This document shows, one piece after another, positions 24,990 to 33,815 of a DNA stretch of 64,000 bases. The translations under genes were made by a program, and so were the position numbers. The notes beneath the pieces were generated by a model. It was not told the DNA's origin. It ran no database searches and worked only from the letters and a program-made list of their open reading frames with translations. Position 1 is the stretch's first letter, and every line of letters begins with the position of its first letter. Source of the stretch: Hyphomicrobiales bacterium (GTDB taxonomy: Bacteria; Pseudomonadota; Alphaproteobacteria; Rhizobiales; Methyloligellaceae). Location: assembly GCA_021775525.1 (NCBI GenBank), contig JAJFHQ010000008.1:1-64000 (forward strand). The letters run 5' to 3'.

Positions 24990-25823
24990 ATGTCCATGAA
25001 ATACGAACGCATAGCAGTCAAACCGGTTACCACAAGGATCGGCGCCGAAATCGAGGGCGTGGACCTTTCAAAACCGGTGGACGACCGGACGCACCGGGAA
25101 ATTCACGAGGCACTGAAGGCGCATTGCGTAATTTTCTTCCGCGATCAGAAACTTGACCATGAAATCCACAAGACATTTGGCAGGCGATTTGGCGAGCTTC
25201 ATGTCCATCCGGCGATCCCCGGCCCCGAGGGGCACCCGGAAATCCTGCCGATACATACGGATGAAACATCAACCTATATCGCGGGCGAGCGCTGGCACTC
25301 GGATGTCTCGTGCGAGGAAGAGCCGCCTTTGGGATCAATCCTCTACCTGCATACGGTTCCCGACTATGGCGGTGATACGCTGTTTTCCAACATGTATGCG
25401 GCCTACGATGCGCTCTCTGATCGAATGAAAGACTATCTCGACGGCCTGACAGCGCGCCACGACGGCGAGATGCAATACCGTGGCCGCTACAAGGACAGGG
25501 TCGCTGACGACTCCGCCATGGTCTACCCATGGGCAGATCATCCGGTTGTACGGACCCATCCGGAAACAGACCGCAAATGTCTGTATGTCAATCCGATATT
25601 CACAACCCGGATCAACGATATCCCCCGGCTTGAAAGCGACGCGCTTCTCAAAATGCTCCATGAGCACTGCGCAATGCCCGATTTCCAGGTGCGCTTCCGA
25701 TGGCAGCCGCATTCGGTGGCTTTTTGGGACAACCGATGCGTTCAGCACATCGCGGTCTGGGACTATTTTCCAAACGTCCGATCAGGCTTCCGCGTCACAA
25801 TCAAGGGTGATCGGCCCCTTTAA
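24990..25823 (+). CDS. TauD/TfdA-family Fe(II)/2-oxoglutarate dioxygenase
   Basis: A 277-residue dioxygenase. The iron-binding facial triad is visible as WHSD (His and Asp) and the distal His in NRCVQHIAVWDYFP. The 2-oxoglutarate-binding Arg is in SGFRVTIKG. TauD-type enzymes hydroxylate taurine or other sulfonates (releasing sulfite), or herbicides and related acids. The MSMKYE start at 24990 is preferred to GTG 24954 because family homologues begin close to the KPVTTRIGAEIEGVDLS motif. The sulfonate island starts 2 kb to the right, so a sulfonate substrate is plausible but not certain. Confidence 0.87.
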   Translation: MSMKYERIAVKPVTTRIGAEIEGVDLSKPVDDRTHREIHEALKAHCVIFFRDQKLDHEIHKTFGRRFGELHVHPAIPGPEGHPEILPIHTDETSTYIAGERWHSDVSCEEEPPLGSILYLHTVPDYGGDTLFSNMYAAYDALSDRMKDYLDGLTARHDGEMQYRGRYKDRVADDSAMVYPWADHPVVRTHPETDRKCLYVNPIFTTRINDIPRLESDALLKMLHEHCAMPDFQVRFRWQPHSVAFWDNRCVQHIAVWDYFPNVRSGFRVTIKGDRPL

Positions 25824-25870
25824 GCAGGGCCTGTCCAATTCACCAATGGCAAGGTGATGTTTGGCGCTGA

Positions 25871-26839
25871 TTACTCCGCAGCTTCGCGCATGCCCAGCTG
25901 ACCCGACAATCCACCAAGAAAACCTGAGACTGCCATCATGCCGGCACGATCCGTGCCGGCAATGCCTGCTTTGGTCTCGGCCTGACCGTTATAGTTGGTG
26001 TTGATATTGATGTCGTAGGTCCAGGCTTTGCCCTCGTCGTCGAACAGGAATTCAACGCCTGCGATCTCGATATCCTCACCGGCCAGCATTTTCTCGAACT
26101 TGGCAATGTCCGGATGCGTAAAGTCGGTCAGCACTTCGAACTTGTTCGGCGCGTCCGCTTCCTCACCCACGGGGCAGGCGGCATCGCCGATCTCGCAAAT
26201 ATCTGCCGGGCATAGTTCGAAGCCGCCGGATGTATCGACTTTAACGGAGTAGAGATGCTTACCGCCGACAATTTCGTTGCGGATGATGAAAGGTTCAGCC
26301 GGTTTGATATAGGCCTGAACCAGCATGGTCGTGAACGGATCGGGTTCGACATCACCGCTGGCGATGAGACCGGCAAGCATCTCTCCTGTTTCATACAGGC
26401 TCACGCCTGCGCCCTTACCGCCGCAATCGGGCTTGAGGATGACCGGGCCATCGAAGGTACGCGCCGTCTCGGCAATGTCGCGCTCACCAACCGCCAGCAC
26501 GGAACGCGGTGTGCGAATGCCATTGCGCTCTAGAATGACCGCCTGGCGTGCTTTTGAAATTTCCAGATCCAGCGCGCGGGCCTTGTTGACGACGCGCCGC
26601 CCGTGGGCCTGGAGGTTTTCAAGCAAGGCAAGGGTGAGTTGCGGGGCAGCACCGTGCTCTCGCGTCCATGAAGAGGCGCTCATGCGATTGTAGTAGATGC
26701 CATCTTGAGGAGTGGTGGACAGATCAACCGAGCGTCCACTCATGAAAATCTCATCCCAATCGAGACCACGCGCATCAAGCGCTGCGGCAAGCGGCGGCAG
26801 CCACTCTTCATTTTCGTGAATGACAAAGATACGGCTCAT
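25871..26839 (-). CDS. ATP-grasp ligase (RimK/glutathione-synthetase-like)
   Basis: A 322-residue ATP-grasp protein: N-terminal pre-ATP domain starting RIFVIHENEEWLPPLAAAL, the lysine of VILKPDCGGKGAGVSLYE (glycine-rich ATP loop, about residues 130-147), FIIRNEIVGGKHLYSVKVD, and the metal-binding end WTYDININTNYNG with Asp/Asn ligands. Such enzymes join a carboxylate to an amine through an acyl phosphate. The substrate is unknown. It is convergent with the TauD-like gene and separated by about 290 bp from the next gene to the right. Confidence 0.8.
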   Translation of the reverse strand: MSRIFVIHENEEWLPPLAAALDARGLDWDEIFMSGRSVDLSTTPQDGIYYNRMSASSWTREHGAAPQLTLALLENLQAHGRRVVNKARALDLEISKARQAVILERNGIRTPRSVLAVGERDIAETARTFDGPVILKPDCGGKGAGVSLYETGEMLAGLIASGDVEPDPFTTMLVQAYIKPAEPFIIRNEIVGGKHLYSVKVDTSGGFELCPADICEIGDAACPVGEEADAPNKFEVLTDFTHPDIAKFEKMLAGEDIEIAGVEFLFDDEGKAWTYDININTNYNGQAETKAGIAGTDRAGMMAVSGFLGGLSGQLGMREAAE

Positions 26840-27129
26840 GACACTTAACTCAATTCGCGGACGGTGCGTGGCCCGGGTTGATGCCCCGTCCTGTTCGGCC
26901 CACTGTGCAGTTAGGCAGTTTGCGCAAAATAATCAATGTTTATCGGACGCATAGCAGGGTTGCGAAGCATATATTTCTAATAAACATAATATATCAGTAT
27001 TATTTTCTACTTTCTGCAAATTCCACACAAGGCAAGGATGCAACACCTTTTGAAAAAACTGTACCAATTTGGGGATTAGTAGGTCTTGCGGGGTTGCCGC
27101 TCGGACCTCTGCCAACTACCAATGAAGTC
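26840..27129. other. Gene-free AT-rich intergenic stretch
   Basis: Nearly 290 bp between the divergent ATP-grasp and SnoaL-like genes. The part from 26930 to 27030 is much richer in A and T than its surroundings and could hold both promoters. An open frame continues through it, but the amino-acid content (KHIFLINIIYQYYF) is not protein-like for this genome. No operator palindrome stood out. Confidence 0.4.
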
Positions 27130-27531
27130 ATGTCGGAAAAGCAAGCCGTGCTGGCAGCCAACGAAGCTTTTTACGCCGCCTTCCGCGCGGCCGACTTCGA
27201 AGCCATGGAACGCCTCTGGTCGCGGCGGCGCGATGTCAGCGTGTTCCATCCCAACTGGCCGGGCATCAATACGCGCGACGCAGTGATGGAATCCTGGTAC
27301 CGGATTCTCATTGCTGGCAACCCACCCCATGTGAGCGCACTTGATGCCACTGCAATCGTCACCAAGAAATCAGGGCTTGTGATCTGCGAGGAAAATCTCG
27401 GCGGAACTCACCTTATCGCCACCAATGTGTTCGTGCTCGAAGATGGCCAGTGGCGCATGACCAACCATCAGGCGAGCCGCCTGCCCGTCACCACGCCGCA
27501 AAGCAACCAGATCAAAAAGCGCGAAGAGTAA
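27130..27531 (+). CDS. SnoaL/NTF2-like small protein (DUF4440-type)
   Basis: A 133-residue alpha+beta cone-fold protein: VLAANEAFYAAFRAADFEAMERLWS at the N-terminus, VFHPNWPGINTRDAVMESW, then strands LVICEENLGGTHLIATNVFV and WRMTNHQASRLPV. This is the pattern of SnoaL-like/NTF2-like proteins, which may be small isomerases, hydrolases or ligand-binding proteins. The start at 27130 is chosen because homology to the fold begins there and the upstream 84 codons cross the AT-rich intergenic stretch. It converges on the SDR gene 18 bp away. Confidence 0.75.
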   Translation: MSEKQAVLAANEAFYAAFRAADFEAMERLWSRRRDVSVFHPNWPGINTRDAVMESWYRILIAGNPPHVSALDATAIVTKKSGLVICEENLGGTHLIATNVFVLEDGQWRMTNHQASRLPVTTPQSNQIKKREE

Positions 27532-27549
27532 GCTTTTTACAGGGCCGTT

Positions 27550-28296
27550 TTAGATAGCCCGACCGCCATCCACTTCCATGCAAACGCCGGTGATAAACTC
27601 GGCATCTTCGCTGCACAGGAATACCGCAGCGCGGGCGATGTCGTCAGGGCGGCTCATGCGCCCGAGCGGAATACCTGAGATAAATTGCTCACGCATCTCG
27701 GGCGTATCCGGTCCGCCCATGAAGGATGTGAGCAGCGCCGTTTCCCCGATCACCGGGTTGATAGCGCAGACGCGGATCTTATCGCCGGCCAATTCGACCG
27801 CCATTGATTTCGTCAGGGTGATGGCCGCACCCTTGGTGCCGTTATACCAGGTGAGACCCGCACGCGGACGCACGCCCGCGGTCGATGCGATGTTCAGGAT
27901 AACCCCGCCCTTGCGTCTTTGCAGCGCCGGTACGCCGTGGATCGCACCGTGATAAATGCTTTTCACATTTGTGGCGTACACCTTGTCGAACTCATCTTCG
28001 GGGACCTCCAGCATGGATTTGCGCTGATGAGTCGTCCCGGCATTGTTCACAAGAATGTCCAGCCCGCCATAGATCTCCTCAGCCGCCGCGACCATGGCCT
28101 TCACATCTTCGCTCAACGTGACGTCACAGCGTACAAAGAGGGCCTTTGGCAATGAGGCAGCGACCTCTTCTCCTGCCTGCTCGGAGATGTCAGCGATGAT
28201 GAGACTGGCGCCCTCATCTGCGAAGGCGCGGGCAATGCCCTCGCCGAACCCCGACGCGGCCCCTGTTACGATGGCAACCTTGTCCTTGAGTCTCAC
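27550..28296 (-). CDS. Short-chain dehydrogenase/reductase in the xsc-pta operon
   Basis: A 248-residue classical SDR: cofactor loop VTGAASGFGEGIA (about residues 9-21), DVTLSEDV, NNAGTT, catalytic Ser in ILNIAST and the YNGTKGA active-site Tyr/Lys pair. The end of the first strand is IIADIS with an Asp, which favours NAD(H). Start is GTG at complement 28294-28296 with GAGGAG 9 nt upstream. As the last gene of xsc-pta-SDR it may reduce sulfoacetaldehyde or oxidise a hydroxyalkanesulfonate (isethionate-type), but SDR substrates cannot be read from sequence. Confidence 0.8.
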   Translation of the reverse strand: MRLKDKVAIVTGAASGFGEGIARAFADEGASLIIADISEQAGEEVAASLPKALFVRCDVTLSEDVKAMVAAAEEIYGGLDILVNNAGTTHQRKSMLEVPEDEFDKVYATNVKSIYHGAIHGVPALQRRKGGVILNIASTAGVRPRAGLTWYNGTKGAAITLTKSMAVELAGDKIRVCAINPVIGETALLTSFMGGPDTPEMREQFISGIPLGRMSRPDDIARAAVFLCSEDAEFITGVCMEVDGGRAI

Positions 28297-28335
28297 GGAT
28301 ACTGCTCCTCGCGCGGCGTGTGCAAAGAGCCCGTT

Positions 28336-29262
28336 TTACGAATTTCCCCTGGCGTTGGCCACAATAACCGCGAGGGCCGCCGAAGCGAGGCGTGCCGAAG
28401 GCGGGTCAGACCGGCTGGTAAGCAAGATCGGCACCTTGGCGCCGAGAACAATTCCGGCGGCACATGCGCCCATGAAATGCACCATCATCTTGAACAACGC
28501 ATTTCCCGAAACAATGTCAGGCACCAGCAGTATATCAGCCTGCCCCGCGACCTGTGCGGTGACGCCCTTAATCCGTGCCGCATCAGGCGAAACCGCAATA
28601 TCAAAGGCCAGCGGTCCATCCACCACAGCGCCAGGAACATTCTCCTTGGCCCATGCTGCCAGCTCCGCCGCCTCTATGCTGGAAGGTATGGCTTTCGAGG
28701 GCTCTTCGGTGGCCGAGAGAAGCGCGATGTGAGGCGATGCGATCCCAAGCGCATGCGCCAGGTCGACCGCGTTCAGCAAGATTGCTTTTCGGGTTTCCAT
28801 GTCGGGATGAGTATTGAGCGCGCCATCAGTGATGAACAATGGCTTGTCATGCGCTGGGGCAGTCATGTGAAAGATGTGGCTGAGCCGCCTGTCTGTGCGC
28901 AACCCGTAACGTTTGTCGAGCAGCGCCCGCATGAACACATCCGTGTGCACATGGCCCTTTAGGATGCCCTCCACCCGGCCCTCGCCAGCGTGGGCAGCCC
29001 CTTTCAGGGCAGCGTCTTCTTCATCTGCCGCAACATCGATGGTGAAGCGTTCCGCGTCGAAACCTAGCTTGTCCCCGGAGGCCTTGATGTCTTCAGGGTC
29101 ACCGATCAGCAGCGGCTCGATGAGCCCTGCCTCAACGCAATCGCGCACGCTCTCCATGATGACCTGGGTGCCTGCGTTCACCACGGCAGTACGCATGGGG
29201 GCGAACCCGCGCGCCGCCTCCAGCAATTCGGGCGGGCATTGCGCGCGGTGTATCCCGGACAT
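28336..29262 (-). CDS. pta: Phosphate acetyltransferase (short, xsc-linked form)
   Basis: A 308-residue phosphate acetyl/butyryltransferase-family enzyme, converting acetyl phosphate plus CoA to acetyl-CoA. Family features include RTAVVNAG, EPLLIGDPEDIKA, KGHVHTDVFMRALL, FITDGALNTHPD and, near the end, ADILLVPDIVSGNALFKMM. It has the short single-domain form that is often linked to xsc, without the extra N-terminal domains of long Pta. It begins 15 nt after xsc with AGGAG 6 nt before the ATG. It finishes the sulfoacetaldehyde branch by making acetyl-CoA from the Xsc product. Confidence 0.9.
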   Translation of the reverse strand: MSGIHRAQCPPELLEAARGFAPMRTAVVNAGTQVIMESVRDCVEAGLIEPLLIGDPEDIKASGDKLGFDAERFTIDVAADEEDAALKGAAHAGEGRVEGILKGHVHTDVFMRALLDKRYGLRTDRRLSHIFHMTAPAHDKPLFITDGALNTHPDMETRKAILLNAVDLAHALGIASPHIALLSATEEPSKAIPSSIEAAELAAWAKENVPGAVVDGPLAFDIAVSPDAARIKGVTAQVAGQADILLVPDIVSGNALFKMMVHFMGACAAGIVLGAKVPILLTSRSDPPSARLASAALAVIVANARGNS

Positions 29263-29277
29263 GGCTGCTCCTAAGGG

Positions 29278-31056
29278 CTATGCGCCCTGCTGAGGACGCA
29301 TATCTTTCGGATCGATCCCGGCAACTTCAACCGGTGTCTTCATGGCGTCGCGGCGGAAGGGCTCACCGAGCTCCTGGTTGAGGATGATCTCGATGAAGGT
29401 GGTCACACCCTTTTCCTGCGCCTTGCAAGCCGTCTCAAGCGCCTCCGTCAACTCCTCTTGAGTCGTCACGGTCACGCCTTTGAGCCCGCAGCCTTCCGCC
29501 ACTTTGGCGTAGCTCAGATGCGGGTCAAGCTCAGTGCCGACGAAGTTGTCGTTATACCAAAGCGTTGTGTTGCGCTTTTCCGCGCCCCATTGGTAGTTGC
29601 GGAAAATGACCATGGTTACGGCCGGCCAATCTTCGCGTCCGATCGAACTCATCTCGTTCATGGAGATGCCGAAGGCGCCGTCACCGGCAAAGCCCACCAC
29701 TGGCACATCGGGGCAGCCTATCTTGGCGCCGATGATTGACGGAAAGCCGTAACCACATGGGCCAAACAGGCCCGGTGCGAGATATTTGCGGCCCCGCTCA
29801 AAAGAAGGGTAGGCGTTGCCAATGGCGCAATTGTTGCCAATGTCGCTGGATATAATCGCGTCTTTTGGCAGCCCTGCCTGGATCGCGCGCCAGGCCTGGC
29901 GTGGTGACATACGATCTGGATCGCGATCGCGTGAGCGCTCATTCCACGTGGTGCCCGGATCGTCATCTTCATGATCCATGCTGGAAAGCGCCTGCAGCCA
30001 GGCCGATTTGGTCTGATGAATAAGGTCTTCGCGCTCCTTGCGGCCCGCATCGCCGGCATCCTTGGAGAGCTGTGCCAGAATTTGCTCGGCAACCATTTTT
30101 GCATCGCCCTCGATCCCGACCGTGACTTTTTTCGTGAGACCAATGCGATCGGCGTTGATGTCGACCTGGATGATCTTCGCGTCCTTTGGCCAGTAGTCGA
30201 TGCCGTAGCCGGGCAAAGTCGAAAACGGATTGAGACGGTTGCCCAGCGCCAGAACAACATCGGCTTTCGAAATCAGTTCCATGCCTGCCTTGGAGCCATT
30301 GTAGCCCAAGGGCCCGCACGCCAGGGGATGCGAGCCGGGGAAGGCGTCATTGTGCTGGTAGTTACAGCACACCGGGGCACTGAGCTTTTCGGCCAATGCT
30401 TTGGAGGCATCAATAGCGTCACCGATTACCACGCCAGCACCATTCAGGATCACCGGAAATTTTGCCTCCGATAAAAGCTTTGCCGCTTCCGCGATGGCGT
30501 TCGGTCCGCCGGAAGGGCGCTCAAACCGCAAGATCTGAGGCAATTCGACATCGATGACCTGAGTCCAGAAATCACGCGGCACATTGATCTGCGCTGGTGC
30601 GGACCCGCGCCAGGCCTTGGCGATCACGCGGTTCAGAACTTCAGGTATACGGTCGGCATGACGAACTTCTTCCTGGTAACAGACCATCTCGGAGAACATC
30701 GCCATCTGTTCCACTTCCTGGAACCCACCCTGGCCAATGGTCTTGTTAGCCGCCTGCGGTGTTACAAGCAGCATCGGTGTGTGATTCCAGTAGGCTGTCT
30801 TGATTGCGGTTACAAAGCCGGTCACGCCCGGCCCGTTCTGGGCGATCGCCATGCCCATCTTGCCCGTTGCACGAGTGAACCCATCGCAGATGAGTCCGCC
30901 GTTGGTTTCATGCGCCACATCCCAGAATTTGATTCCGGCTTTTGGAAAATAGTCCGAGATTGGCATGAATGCCGAACCGATGATGCCGAAGGCATGCTCA
31001 ATGCCGTGCATCTGCAGAACCTTTACGAAAGCCTCTTCCGTGGTCATTTTGGTCAT
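29278..31056 (-). CDS. xsc: Sulfoacetaldehyde acetyltransferase
   Basis: A 592-residue ThDP enzyme that turns sulfoacetaldehyde plus phosphate into acetyl phosphate and sulfite. The Pyr domain opens TEEAFVKVLQMHGIEHAFGI with the Xsc-like GSAFMPISDYFPKAGIKFWD and the catalytic-region Glu in AHETNGGLICDGF. The Mg/ThDP motif GDGAFGISMNEMSS is near residue 450 and EKRNTTLWYNDNFVGTEL lies in the C-terminal part, all as in known Xsc. Start ATG has GGGAGGG upstream. It heads xsc-pta-SDR and has its own 188-bp upstream region with an operator-like element shared with the sauS promoter. Confidence 0.95.
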   Translation of the reverse strand: MTKMTTEEAFVKVLQMHGIEHAFGIIGSAFMPISDYFPKAGIKFWDVAHETNGGLICDGFTRATGKMGMAIAQNGPGVTGFVTAIKTAYWNHTPMLLVTPQAANKTIGQGGFQEVEQMAMFSEMVCYQEEVRHADRIPEVLNRVIAKAWRGSAPAQINVPRDFWTQVIDVELPQILRFERPSGGPNAIAEAAKLLSEAKFPVILNGAGVVIGDAIDASKALAEKLSAPVCCNYQHNDAFPGSHPLACGPLGYNGSKAGMELISKADVVLALGNRLNPFSTLPGYGIDYWPKDAKIIQVDINADRIGLTKKVTVGIEGDAKMVAEQILAQLSKDAGDAGRKEREDLIHQTKSAWLQALSSMDHEDDDPGTTWNERSRDRDPDRMSPRQAWRAIQAGLPKDAIISSDIGNNCAIGNAYPSFERGRKYLAPGLFGPCGYGFPSIIGAKIGCPDVPVVGFAGDGAFGISMNEMSSIGREDWPAVTMVIFRNYQWGAEKRNTTLWYNDNFVGTELDPHLSYAKVAEGCGLKGVTVTTQEELTEALETACKAQEKGVTTFIEIILNQELGEPFRRDAMKTPVEVAGIDPKDMRPQQGA

Positions 31057-31117
31057 GGTGCCCTCCCTGAACTGACGGCTTCAACAACAAAATTGCAAAA
31101 TAATCGTCCCACAATGC

Positions 31118-31145
31118 AAGACGTTTCGTCTCGTTATAAGAGACG
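31118..31145. promoter_or_regulatory. Candidate IclR operator upstream of xsc
   Basis: 31118-31137 reads AAGACGTTTCGTCTCGTTAT and matches 18 of 20 bases of the reverse complement of 32304-32323 upstream of sauS. Within it AGAC-N5-GTCT is an inverted repeat. A second overlapping pair CGTCTC-N7-GAGACG spans 31127-31145. It lies 62 bp before the xsc ATG. Confidence 0.65.
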
Positions 31146-31244
31146 GCAATAAGCGCTGTCAATGTGAGTCTCACGGATGGATCACAACCGACCCGTCTGC
31201 TGGTGCAATTTTCTTATTGTCAGTGGGGCGGATGCTGAACTCTT

Positions 31245-32027
31245 TCAGCCCACCATATCCCAGATTTTTGCCAACTGAGCAGCACCAGCCTGGAGCTTGG
31301 CCGCATATTTGGCCGCATCCTTAAGAGCAACTCTTTCGCTGGGCGCGTGCATGGCAAGGGCCGCCATGGCATGGCCATCAGATGAAAGGACCGGCACGCC
31401 AATTCCGATGATTCCTTCGGAATATTCCTGATTGGCTGTTGCATAACCGCGGTCGCGGATCTTTCCCAGTTCAACCAACAGCTTGTCAGGCCTGGTGATC
31501 GTGTTTTTGGTGAAGGGCACAAGAGTCATGGCTTCGACCAGGTGAGTCCTGACACCTTCGGATAAATAACCAAGCATGACTTTGCCACCGGATGAGACAT
31601 GCGCTGGCACTAAACTGCCCGTCTCCAGATAAATCCGTGGGATGCGGGATGTTTCGACACGCTCAAGATAAACAAAGTTACGCCCCTCCAGAACGCCCAC
31701 GTTACAGGTCTCATCAATCGCTTCGACGACTTTCTGTATTGTTGCCCTGATTGGGGCGGCCTTGTTAGCTGACTGCATGGCATCAAGCGCCAGCTTCGAA
31801 AATCTGGGTCCAATTGCATACCTGTCGCGGCTGGGATCGCGCACAATGAGCCCGTTATCAGCCAGCTGTTGCAGCACTCTGTGGACCGTTTGCTTCGACA
31901 TCCCAAGGCGATCAGCCATATCGGGAAGTCCGACAGCCTGTGGCTGGTCTATGATTGCCTCGAGAACCTGAAGGGCTTTTTCAAGGGCAGAGCCCGCGCT
32001 TTTCTTGTTATTATTGTTCCGCAGCAC
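31245..32027 (-). CDS. IclR-family transcriptional regulator
   Basis: A 260-residue IclR regulator: winged helix GLPDMADRLGMSKQTVHRVLQ (about residues 38-58) and C-terminal ligand domain with SSGGKVMLGYLSEG, RGYATANQEYSEGIIGIGVPV and SSDGHAMAALAMHAPSERV. It sits between the xsc operon (same direction, 188-bp gap) and the divergent sauS-sucCD operon. Both promoters carry nearly the same operator-like element, so it most likely controls both, responding to sulfoacetate or a derived metabolite. Start GTG with GGGGAC about 8 nt upstream. Confidence 0.87.
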   Translation of the reverse strand: MLRNNNNKKSAGSALEKALQVLEAIIDQPQAVGLPDMADRLGMSKQTVHRVLQQLADNGLIVRDPSRDRYAIGPRFSKLALDAMQSANKAAPIRATIQKVVEAIDETCNVGVLEGRNFVYLERVETSRIPRIYLETGSLVPAHVSSGGKVMLGYLSEGVRTHLVEAMTLVPFTKNTITRPDKLLVELGKIRDRGYATANQEYSEGIIGIGVPVLSSDGHAMAALAMHAPSERVALKDAAKYAAKLQAGAAQLAKIWDMVG

Positions 32028-32303
32028 TTATTTGTCCCCAAGGATTGAAGTAGTTTTAGCAATTTATACTTATAGTATCGGATTGTCCGGATTCTTTAAA
32101 TGAATAGATTTGTCATATTTGTTCTGAAGTATTGTTTCATAATCAACTGTCCTCAAAAATGTGTCAAAACTACCGGTAAAACATCACATGAATGCAATGT
32201 GATATCCTGCCCATGCCATGTGTTCGGACACGCCTTGCCGGAGATTCGCAGGATTGATCGATGAGGCTGAGTGTCAGATTGACAGGCATTGATGTCGCTT
32301 CCT

Positions 32304-32323
32304 AAAACGAGACGAAATGTCTT
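32304..32323. promoter_or_regulatory. Candidate IclR operator upstream of sauS
   Basis: AAAACGAGACGAAATGTCTT, whose reverse complement differs from the xsc-upstream site at two of 20 positions, again with AGAC-N5-GTCT. It lies 59 bp before the sauS ATG in the 355-bp divergent region 32028-32382. The rest of that region is AT-rich with no gene I can support. Confidence 0.65.
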
Positions 32324-32382
32324 ATTATGCGGAATATTGATGTGGGTCATACAATCAGGGCCATCGCGACAGGAGGTTTGCC

Positions 32383-33783
32383 ATGACCACTATGGTCCCA
32401 AATGAGATTTCTGGACTTATCAGACGCGCACGCGATGCGATGGAGCAAACAGCCAGCGCCTCGCAGACCCGACTGGATGAAACCGTAACGGCGCTCGCCT
32501 GGTCGCTTTACAAGCCCGAAACCGCCAAAGACCTCGCGGAACAAGCTGTCGAGATCACCGGCCTGGGAACCGTGAACAGCAAAATCATCAAGAACCAGCG
32601 CAAGACCTTTGGCACTCTGCGCGATCTGCTGCGGGTGAAGTCGACGGGTATCATTGAAGAGATTCCCGAGAAGGGGTTGGTCAAGTATGCCAAACCGGTC
32701 GGCGTGGTTGCCGCCGTCTGCCCCTCCACCAACCCATCGGCCACACCCGTCAACAAGGCCATGATGGCGATCAAGGGCGGCAACGCCGTGGTCATCGCCC
32801 CCTCGCCTCTTGCCTGGCCGGTTACCAACGCAACCGTTGAAGCCATGCGCGCGGAGCTTAAGAAGATTGGTGCGCCGGAGGATTTGGTCCAGATCCTGCC
32901 CCAGCCTGTGTCCCGTGAAGCGACAACGGAGTTGATGAGTGCATCCGATCTCGTGATCGTCACCGGCAGCCAGAACAATGTGCGCCGCGCTTATTCCAGC
33001 GGGAAACCGGCAATTGGCGTGGGAGCGGGTAATGTGCCGGTCATCATCGACAACTCGGCCGATATCGATGACGCAGCTGAGAAAATTTGCGCTTCGAAAA
33101 TCTTCGACAATTCCACGTCCTGTTCATCGGAGAATTCCATCATCATTCCCGACGAGATTTACGACGACGCCATCGCCGCGCTGAAACGCACCGGCGGATA
33201 CATGGCGAGCGGCGACGAAGGCAAGAAAATCGTTTCTCTTCTCTGGCAGGATGGAAAGCTCAACCGCCATATCATCGCCAAGGATGCTTCCGTTCTGGCC
33301 GACATATTCGGGCTTGGCGACGAAGCCAAATCAGCCAAATTTTTCATGGTCGAGGAATCCGGTATCGGTGAGGATCACCCGCTGTCTGATGAAAAACTCT
33401 CGCTGGTCCTCACTGTCTACAGGGCGAAAGATTTTGCCGATGCCAAGCGTATCTGTGCGGAAATTCTGGAGTATCTGGGCAAGGGCCATTCCATCGGCAT
33501 CCATACAAATGATATGGATCATGCACGCGAGTTGGCCGAAGACATCGATGTTGTGCGGGTGCTGGTCAACCAGGCGCACACCTTTGGCAATGGCGGCGGG
33601 TTCAACAACGGGCTACCCTTCACTCTGTCCATGGGGTGCGGGACGTGGCAGGGGAACTCAATCACCGATAATCTGAATTACACCTGCTTTCTCAACATCA
33701 CCCATCTTGTGACAACAATCCCAGAGGATAAACCGGAAGAAGAAGAGTTGTTCGGCGGACACTGGGAGAAGTATGGAAAATAA
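32383..33783 (+). CDS. sauS: CoA-acylating aldehyde dehydrogenase, probable sulfoacetaldehyde dehydrogenase
   Basis: A 466-residue acylating aldehyde dehydrogenase (EutE/AdhE-N/SauS group). The cofactor region is GVVAAVCPSTNPSATPVNKA (about residues 107-126) with VTGSQNNVRRAY. The catalytic Cys is in FDNSTSCSSENSIII (about 237-251), and the late NGLPFTLSMGCGTWQGNS segment is the group signature. SauS reduces sulfoacetyl-CoA to sulfoacetaldehyde. ATG follows AGGAGG. It is the first gene of sauS-sucC-sucD and faces the xsc operon, whose enzyme uses its product; that context is the main reason for preferring SauS to other acylating dehydrogenases. Confidence 0.82.
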   Translation: MTTMVPNEISGLIRRARDAMEQTASASQTRLDETVTALAWSLYKPETAKDLAEQAVEITGLGTVNSKIIKNQRKTFGTLRDLLRVKSTGIIEEIPEKGLVKYAKPVGVVAAVCPSTNPSATPVNKAMMAIKGGNAVVIAPSPLAWPVTNATVEAMRAELKKIGAPEDLVQILPQPVSREATTELMSASDLVIVTGSQNNVRRAYSSGKPAIGVGAGNVPVIIDNSADIDDAAEKICASKIFDNSTSCSSENSIIIPDEIYDDAIAALKRTGGYMASGDEGKKIVSLLWQDGKLNRHIIAKDASVLADIFGLGDEAKSAKFFMVEESGIGEDHPLSDEKLSLVLTVYRAKDFADAKRICAEILEYLGKGHSIGIHTNDMDHARELAEDIDVVRVLVNQAHTFGNGGGFNNGLPFTLSMGCGTWQGNSITDNLNYTCFLNITHLVTTIPEDKPEEEELFGGHWEKYGK

Positions 33784-33815
33784 CAAAGGTGGTTCAAGCA
33801 CCTGGGGGAGAGAAC

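Noticed and set aside
26878-27129. N-terminal 84-codon extension of the SnoaL-like protein
   Set aside because: It runs through an AT-rich intergenic stretch, and the fold begins only at 27130.
29278-31056. Acetolactate synthase or glyoxylate carboligase
   Set aside because: Xsc-specific segments and a linked pta gene support sulfoacetaldehyde acetyltransferase.
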